DNA from: an uncultured Ectothiorhodospiraceae bacterium
Lineage (GTDB): Bacteria; Pseudomonadota; Gammaproteobacteria; UBA6429; Thiohalophilaceae
Reading direction: 5' to 3'
Assembly: GCA_947259425.1 (NCBI GenBank)
Contig: CAMYMO010000002.1
Span: 1 to 20,684 of the forward strand
Length of the DNA: 20,684 nucleotides
This document shows, piece after piece, positions 16,117 through 20,684 of this stretch (position 1 is its first letter; each line of letters opens with the position of its first letter). The translations under genes and the position numbers were made by a program. The notes under the pieces were generated by a model that did no database searches, was not told the origin of the DNA, and saw only the letters and a list, made by a program, of their open reading frames with translations.

Positions 16117-16143
16117 TTATCGTCTGGAATAGCTGAAACTTAA
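16117..16143 (-). promoter_or_regulatory. motA: Sigma-28 (FliA) promoter for motAB
   Basis: On the minus strand TTAAGTTT-N11-GACGATAA. The sigma-28 consensus is TAAAGTTT-N11-GCCGATAA, so the spacing is exact, the -10 matches 7 of 8 and the -35 matches 7 of 8. Transcription would start near 16110, giving a leader of about 38 bases. fliA is encoded in this same window. Position just upstream of motA agrees with known late-class control of motAB. Confidence 0.85.
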
Positions 16144-16182
16144 GAAATTCAACTAAAATCGACCGCAGCACAATGACTTGGT

Positions 16183-16210
16183 TAAAGTTGGCCGCAAATT
16201 ATTCCGATAA
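16183..16210 (+). promoter_or_regulatory. Sigma-28-like promoter facing the HDOD-GAF gene
   Basis: On the plus strand TAAAGTTG-N12-TCCGATAA. Both half-sites match the FliA consensus at 7 of 8 positions; the spacer is one base longer than the usual 11. Transcription would start near 16217, about 55 bases before the ATG at 16272. No sigma-70 promoter of comparable quality is evident in this gap. Confidence 0.65.
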
Positions 16211-16271
16211 TGGTATAAGCGCTATGAAAGCATAACTTTTAACCAGTTTTACGACCTAAACGGCCAAAATC

Positions 16272-17720
16272 ATGCCCGCCACTACGATCACGGATTGGAT
16301 TACACACGTAAAAGATAAGCCTATTCCCGTGCTATCTCGTACGCTCGATATTTTGCAGCAAAAGTGTAAATTAGATAATGCTCCGCTTAATGATATCGTC
16401 GATATCGTCGAGCAGGATCCTGGCTTAACCGCGCAATTATTGCGTCACTGTAATCACAGTGATGGTCATCGTTTACAAAAAGAAATTATCTCGGTACAGC
16501 AGGCAATTATGCTGGTTGGTATGAATCAACTTTCTAATATAGCCAAGACACTGCCAAGACTTGAAAAGACACTTTCGGAAACCGCACAGAACCAGGTTTT
16601 ACGCACTTTTTGCCGAGCCACGCATGCAGGATTCCAGGCAGTATATTGGGCAAAACTTCGACGTGATATGACACCGGATGAAGTATTTGCTGCCACTCAA
16701 CTTCATTTCTTAGGCGAAATGATCTTAGCCATTCATGCCCCGGAACAATTATTGGCTGCCTTTAAATTACGTCGGGAGAAAAACATTTCATCAGAAGAGG
16801 CACAATACATAACCCTGGGGTTTACCTTGGATCAGTTATCCTTAGCAATTGCAGAGGCCTGGCAGTTACCGTTACTGGTTCGAGAAGCCTTACAGTCTGA
16901 GAACGCAAGTAACCCACGCGGTTTCGGTATCATGATGGCCGTTCAGTTATCCAGAAGCGCAACCATTGATTGGTATAGCGAAAAAATGACTGGCATTTAT
17001 GAACATATGTCTGAGCTATTGAACACAAGCATAAACGATATATCGCGACAATCGCATAAGTTAGCGATTGAAATTGCTCAAAATAATCAATTCGAAGGTG
17101 TCTTGCAGGCCGCAACCTTATTACCCAGGGTACAAAGTAAAGAAACACCTTCACAAGTTAAACAAACTATTTCAAAAGATTATCAAGCCGATATTTGTCT
17201 GATGCCACAAGTCAGTATTTTACGGGCTACCATGGAAAAACTTCGCGATGCGGTCAAGACGCGTCAGGATGAATCAAATTTACTAAATATATGCCTGCAG
17301 GGATTACATGATGGTATTGGTTTAAATCGTGTTGTATTTGCCAAACTGGACTCAAAACATCATCAACTATCAGCATCGGTCAGTATCGGCACGGATAACG
17401 ATCCGGTATTTAACCAATTTAGCATTGCATTACAGGAAAAAGACTTATTCGGGATGTTATTAAAAAAGTCACAAGCTATTTGTATAAATGACTCAAATCG
17501 AAATAAATTTTGGGCATTGGTACCCGAGAAATTTCAAAAAATTATTGGCACCAATAGTTTTGTCGCAATGTCAATTTTTTTAAATAATATCCCGGTTGGA
17601 ATTATGTATGCTGATAGACATACCAGTTCCTGTCAGGTAGATGAATCCAGCTATCAATATTTTAAAAAATTATGTCGAAGTTATTCCGATGCCGTTGTGA
17701 AAACCGCGCAAGTTCACTGA
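16272..17720 (+). CDS. HDOD domain protein with C-terminal GAF-like domain
   Basis: Putative signalling protein of 482 residues, with no signal peptide or membrane helix. The N-terminal HDOD domain spans about 15-215 (ending near REALQSE), with DPGLTAQLLRHCNHSDG, followed by SVQQAIMLVGMNQL and LHFLGEMILAIH. It lacks the metal-binding HD pair of true HD hydrolases, as expected for HDOD. After a linker, residues about 335-478 look like a GAF sensor domain (LLNICLQGLHDGIGLNRVVFAKL...VGIMYADR). HDOD proteins are linked to chemotaxis, motility and cyclic-di-GMP control in several bacteria, but the role of this one is not known. Starts at ATG without a clear Shine-Dalgarno; divergent from motA with a sigma-28-like site between. 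Its stop overlaps the recR stop by 7 bp on opposite strands. Confidence 0.9.
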   Translation: MPATTITDWITHVKDKPIPVLSRTLDILQQKCKLDNAPLNDIVDIVEQDPGLTAQLLRHCNHSDGHRLQKEIISVQQAIMLVGMNQLSNIAKTLPRLEKTLSETAQNQVLRTFCRATHAGFQAVYWAKLRRDMTPDEVFAATQLHFLGEMILAIHAPEQLLAAFKLRREKNISSEEAQYITLGFTLDQLSLAIAEAWQLPLLVREALQSENASNPRGFGIMMAVQLSRSATIDWYSEKMTGIYEHMSELLNTSINDISRQSHKLAIEIAQNNQFEGVLQAATLLPRVQSKETPSQVKQTISKDYQADICLMPQVSILRATMEKLRDAVKTRQDESNLLNICLQGLHDGIGLNRVVFAKLDSKHHQLSASVSIGTDNDPVFNQFSIALQEKDLFGMLLKKSQAICINDSNRNKFWALVPEKFQKIIGTNSFVAMSIFLNNIPVGIMYADRHTSSCQVDESSYQYFKKLCRSYSDAVVKTAQVH

Positions 17721-18307
17721 ACATCCTGGCGTCCTGAAAACGCATGCGATAAAGTTGAGCCATTCACATATTCAAGCTCACCGCCAATCGGTACACCATG
17801 TGCAATGCGAGTTACGCGAATATCGGTATCCGCTACCATCTCGGCTATGTAATGGGCCGTCGCTTCACCCTCAACGGTTGAATTAGTTGCTAAAATAATT
17901 TCTTCTATCGAGTCTGCAATCAGACGTTTTGCTAAAACATCCAGGCCTATCTCGGCAGGACCCAGTCCATCTAAAGGCGATAGATGCCCCATTAAAACAA
18001 AATACAAGCCTTTATAATCCGTGGCCTGCTCTATCGCTAAAATATCGGCTGGCGTTTCGACGATACACAATTGCTTTGTTTGGCGCGATGTATTTGCACA
18101 GATGTGGCAACGTTCGTCTTCAGTAAATGCTCGACACCAGTCACAATGGCCAATTTTTTCAACCGCCTCAGCTAAGGTCTGTGACAAGACCATCGCCCCT
18201 TCTCGATCACGCTCGAGTAAGTGGTAGGCCATTCGTTGTGCTGACTTGGGACCGACTCCCGGCAAGCATTTAAACGCCGAGATCAATTGTTCGATAAGCG
18301 GACTCAC
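17714..18307 (-). CDS. recR: Recombination mediator protein RecR
   Basis: DNA repair protein of 197 residues that, with RecO, loads RecA at single-strand gaps. It has a helix-hairpin-helix (LPGVGPKSAQRMA, about 15-27), a C4 zinc site (C55, C58, C67, C70) and a Toprim domain (about 80-175, with IVETPADILAIE and LATNSTVEGEATA). Length is standard. Start is GTG; AAGAAAG upstream is a weak Shine-Dalgarno. It lies 15 bp after ybaB in the classic dnaX-ybaB-recR operon. Confidence 0.98.
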   Translation of the reverse strand: MSPLIEQLISAFKCLPGVGPKSAQRMAYHLLERDREGAMVLSQTLAEAVEKIGHCDWCRAFTEDERCHICANTSRQTKQLCIVETPADILAIEQATDYKGLYFVLMGHLSPLDGLGPAEIGLDVLAKRLIADSIEEIILATNSTVEGEATAHYIAEMVADTDIRVTRIAHGVPIGGELEYVNGSTLSHAFSGRQDVQ

Positions 18308-18322
18308 AAAACTTTCTTAATC

Positions 18323-18646
18323 TTAAAACGGCATTTTAAAACCAGGCGGTAAATCCATTCCACCGGTAACACTGGACATTTTATCTTGTGATGTTTTCTC
18401 CACCTGGCGTACGGCATCATTTACTGCTGCAGCAATCAAATCTTCTAACATATCTTTGTCATCACCCATCAGACTGTCATCGATGCTAACGCGTTTGACA
18501 TCATGACGCCCGGTCATAACCACTTTAACCATGCCTCCGCCGGATTGACCTTCTACTTCGAGTTGCGCAACTTCCTCCTGCATTTTCTGCATATTTTCCT
18601 GCATCTTTTGCGCTTGTTTCATTAAGTTGCCTATGCCACCTTTCAT
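18323..18646 (-). CDS. ybaB: Nucleoid-associated protein YbaB/EbfC
   Basis: Small DNA-binding protein of 107 residues. A Met/Gln/Glu-rich N-terminal helix (LMKQAQKMQENMQKMQEEVA) is followed by a strand core (VEGQSGGGMVKVVMTGRHDVKRVSID) and the C-terminal PPGFKMPF typical of the family. It binds DNA as a dimer with tweezer shape, and in some bacteria affects expression broadly. Good Shine-Dalgarno AGAGGA. Located 18 bp after dnaX and 15 bp before recR. Confidence 0.98.
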   Translation of the reverse strand: MKGGIGNLMKQAQKMQENMQKMQEEVAQLEVEGQSGGGMVKVVMTGRHDVKRVSIDDSLMGDDKDMLEDLIAAAVNDAVRQVEKTSQDKMSSVTGGMDLPPGFKMPF

Positions 18647-18664
18647 CGTATTGTCCTCTAACTT

Positions 18665-20305
18665 TTATTTCGGTTGAATTGTATCGGTATTAATTGTTGC
18701 TGAAAACGTATCCATGATCTTATTTACATTCGAATCACTTTCCAGAGATTTTTTTGCATCATCCAGACGGGCCTGGTTCTCACGTTCCAGTTTCATTGCC
18801 GGTGTTTCTGTCTCACCTTGTTTTACTTTAATATCTAAAACGAAGTTATCGCTATAAACCTGATTCAGCGCTTCTGTTAAACGCTCATGTCGTTCTTTGG
18901 TTAACAGGTTTTCATAACTGGGATTTAGCATCAAGGTTAATTGCTCGCTGCCATTTTCATTTTTCGCGCGCGCAACCATACTGCAATTCATCGCCAATTG
19001 GTTAAGCACACCATTGAGATTCATTTGGGTTACCGCATCAGCCCACTCATCTAAACTTGTGTTGGCCGACGAATTAGCGGTTGCGGTTGCAGGCGGGGTT
19101 GATGTCGAGGGGGCCGCAGGTGATTCAGCCATTGGCACTGCCTGCGTTTTTGAAATGGGTGCCGATGATGTCGGCGCTGTCGAGATAGGACTCACCGGTG
19201 ATGCCGGTAATGAATTCGCATCCACTGGCTTAAACGCCAGCATGCGTAATAATGTCATCTCAACACCAATCGCCGGATCCGGAGCATGATAGAGATCACG
19301 ACGACCGTTGATTCCAATTTGATAAAATAATTGTATGTCCTCAGCAGATAACTGCGTCGCTAGATCACGCAAAACCTGTTCATCGCCCATTGAGGCATCA
19401 TAGGCCGACGGAATTTTTTGGATCAAAGCCAGATAATGCAAAATCGATAGCAAACTGGCCAACACATCAGAATAATCCGGCGCCGTTGTTTTTAATTCCG
19501 TAATAACCTGATACAGACGTTCACTATCACGTACCGCAAGCGCAGATAGTATTTGATATAAATGGGTTTGTTCTATCGTACCCAACATCGCTTTGACATC
19601 GGCTTCCTGCACATTTCCAGAACCGTAGGCAATCGCTTGATCTAATAAACTCAACGCATCCCGCATACTACCATCAGCCGCCTGAGCTAAATGGTGTAAG
19701 GCCGCTTTTTCGAATTCGATGTTTTCCAGTCCAAGTAATTTCTCTAGATACTGGTTAATCATCTCCGGATGCAGGCGACGTAAATTAAATTGCAGGCAAC
19801 GCGATAAGATAGTGACGGGAAGTTTTTGTGGATCGGTCGTCGCCAATAAAAACTTAACATGTTCCGGTGGTTCTTCCAGGGTTTTGAGTAAGGCATTGAA
19901 GCTGTGATTTGACAGCATGTGTACCTCATCCACCAGATAAACCTTATAGCGACCACGCGTGGGGGCGTATTGAACATTATCAAGCAATTCGCGCGTGTCT
20001 TCGACCTTGGTGCGTGAAGCAGCATCCACTTCGATGAGATCGATAAAACGACCTGCATCGATTTCCTGACAGGTAGAACATTCACCGCAGGGCGTTGAAC
20101 TAATCCCCGTCTCACAGTTTAAGGATTTCGCAAAAATACGGGCCAGCGTCGTCTTGCCAACGCCGCGTGTCCCAGTAAACAAAAAAGCATGATGGATACG
20201 ACCGCTATCGAGCGCATTAGACAAGGCACGCAACACATGCTCCTGGCCAACCATTTCTTCAAATTTTCGGGGACGCCATTTACGGGCTAAAACTTGATAA
20301 CTCAC
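18665..20305 (-). CDS. dnaX: DNA polymerase III subunits tau/gamma
   Basis: Clamp-loader ATPase of 546 residues, which organises the replisome. It has Walker A GTRGVGKT (45-52), zinc-binding Cys 64, 73, 76 and 79, Walker B DEVH (126-129) and the SRC sensor (168-170). After about residue 360 there is a Pro/Ser/Thr/Ala-rich linker (to about 415), then the tau C-terminal domain. GTG start gives SYQVLARKWRPRKF, matching E. coli. I see no E. coli-type frameshift signal near the domain IV junction; a run of seven A occurs only near the 3' end (18749-18755). First gene of dnaX-ybaB-recR, downstream of the SRP RNA gene. Confidence 0.98.
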   Translation of the reverse strand: MSYQVLARKWRPRKFEEMVGQEHVLRALSNALDSGRIHHAFLFTGTRGVGKTTLARIFAKSLNCETGISSTPCGECSTCQEIDAGRFIDLIEVDAASRTKVEDTRELLDNVQYAPTRGRYKVYLVDEVHMLSNHSFNALLKTLEEPPEHVKFLLATTDPQKLPVTILSRCLQFNLRRLHPEMINQYLEKLLGLENIEFEKAALHHLAQAADGSMRDALSLLDQAIAYGSGNVQEADVKAMLGTIEQTHLYQILSALAVRDSERLYQVITELKTTAPDYSDVLASLLSILHYLALIQKIPSAYDASMGDEQVLRDLATQLSAEDIQLFYQIGINGRRDLYHAPDPAIGVEMTLLRMLAFKPVDANSLPASPVSPISTAPTSSAPISKTQAVPMAESPAAPSTSTPPATATANSSANTSLDEWADAVTQMNLNGVLNQLAMNCSMVARAKNENGSEQLTLMLNPSYENLLTKERHERLTEALNQVYSDNFVLDIKVKQGETETPAMKLERENQARLDDAKKSLESDSNVNKIMDTFSATINTDTIQPK

Positions 20306-20436
20306 ACTCGTCTTCTATGCAGCAAATGAAACCCTATTCTAACCCCAAGCCCTGCGAGGCGCATCTACTTATATAGTATAAGGAGAATCAGGAGGAATAG
20401 AATGTCGGTTCGCTGGAAAATTAGGGTTTAGAATTA
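20306..20436 (-). other. dnaX leader region
   Basis: Gap between the degenerate SRP RNA copy and the dnaX start. A TATACT lies at 20375-20380 on the minus strand and could be a -10 element, but no credible -35 is seen 16-18 bases upstream. No open frame or clear terminator is present. AAGACGAG just before the GTG is the only candidate Shine-Dalgarno. Confidence 0.4.
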
Positions 20437-20539
20437 GGTGGCGCGCTACCCGCTACACCCCGGCACCCGATCCACTACCCCTAAACTGTCTCGATCCAGG
20501 TGCGGCTCCATTACGGGTCCGGGCTGAGGGGAGCAATTT
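20437..20539 (-). pseudogene. Degenerate tandem copy of the SRP RNA gene
   Basis: Bases 20437-20478 repeat the 3' arm of the SRP RNA gene that lies 164 bp away; a 23-base stretch (20448-20470) is identical to 20613-20635. The copy also ends with GCAATTT at 20533-20539, as the real gene does at 20678-20684, and shares CCCGGA beside the loop. The conserved loop region GGAAGGGAGCA is broken, and about 36 extra bases are inserted between two TCCAYTAC-like motifs (20471-20478 and 20507-20514). The likely reading is a decayed duplicate transcribed, if at all, as part of the dnaX leader. A second functional RNA is less likely but not excluded. Confidence 0.65.
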
Positions 20540-20600
20540 CTAGCGCGATCGAATCACATCCAACAGAGCGGCGGTTAGTTTGAAACCTAAGATTAAATAG

Positions 20601-20684
20601 GGTGGCGCTCGCACCCGCTACACCCCGGCACCCGAATCCATTACTACCGTTGCTCCCTTCCGGGCCTGGCGGGGTTTGCAATTT
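20601..20684 (-). ncRNA. ffs: SRP 4.5S RNA (5' part cut by window edge)
   Basis: RNA of the signal recognition particle, which with Ffh targets membrane proteins to the translocon. On the minus strand the Ffh-binding region GCCAGGCCCGGAAGGGAGCA carries the GGAA tetraloop and asymmetric-loop elements. It is followed by the GTGCCGGGGTGTAGCGGG 3' arm; compare the E. coli arm GTGCCGGGATGTAGCTGG. The 5' arm lies beyond base 20684. The 3' end near 20601 is estimated from the alignment to E. coli. No clear terminator follows. Its position upstream of dnaX-ybaB-recR is widely conserved in bacteria. Confidence 0.93.

Noticed and set aside
20375..20403. Sigma-70 promoter for dnaX
   Set aside because: TATACT is a fair -10, but the -35 position (ATTCTA) does not match; noted only in the leader entry.

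Overview
The window is a stretch of a gammaproteobacterial chromosome that is almost entirely coding. The reasons for that placement are the gene order and the protein families: a contiguous fliLMNOPQR-flhB-flhA-flhF-fleN-fliA export and regulation cluster; FlhF and FlhG/FleN, which in this class specify polar flagella; MotA/MotB next to rsgA and orn, as in Pseudomonas-type genomes; and dnaX-ybaB-recR downstream of the SRP RNA gene. Base composition is moderate. I cannot name the genus from the sequence alone. I see no insertion sequence, prophage, CRISPR array, tRNA or rRNA, and no foreign-looking block.

Layout. Bases 1-10392 (minus strand, read from right to left) carry fliL, fliM, fliN, fliO, fliP, fliQ, fliR, flhB, flhA, flhF, fleN (flhG) and the first ~194 codons of fliA, which is cut by the left window edge. 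Gaps are at most 26 bp and several genes overlap by 4-8 bp, so this is probably one long transcription unit. Its head has a close match to a sigma-54 promoter (10424-10439). Bases 10393-10583 hold that promoter and two perfect short hairpins. Next comes orn (minus), then divergently a plus-strand operon: M48 membrane protease, small periplasmic cytochrome c, pterin-4a-carbinolamine dehydratase and rsgA (11304-14147). motA-motB (16072-14158, minus) converges on rsgA. Divergent from motA is a plus-strand HDOD-GAF gene (16272-17720). The 199-bp gap between motA and the HDOD gene has sigma-28 (FliA)-like promoters facing both ways. The right end is dnaX-ybaB-recR (minus), preceded by the SRP 4.5S RNA gene, cut by the right edge.

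How the genes work together. FliO/P/Q/R, FlhB and FlhA form the flagellar type III export gate. FliM and FliN form the switch/C-ring, and FliL supports the stator. FlhF and FleN set flagellar position and number, and FliA transcribes late genes. MotA/MotB are the stator, and the sequence suggests that FliA drives motAB and perhaps the HDOD-GAF gene. Orn degrades nanoRNAs and the linear dinucleotides from cyclic-di-GMP turnover; RsgA matures the 30S subunit; DnaX, YbaB and RecR serve replication and repair.

Nothing here amounts to a clearly new system. The observations most worth a second look are a degenerate tandem copy of the SRP RNA between ffs and dnaX, the possible FliA control of the HDOD-GAF gene, the NPEH variant of the FlhB autocleavage motif, and a tiny mono-heme cytochrome with no evident methionine ligand.
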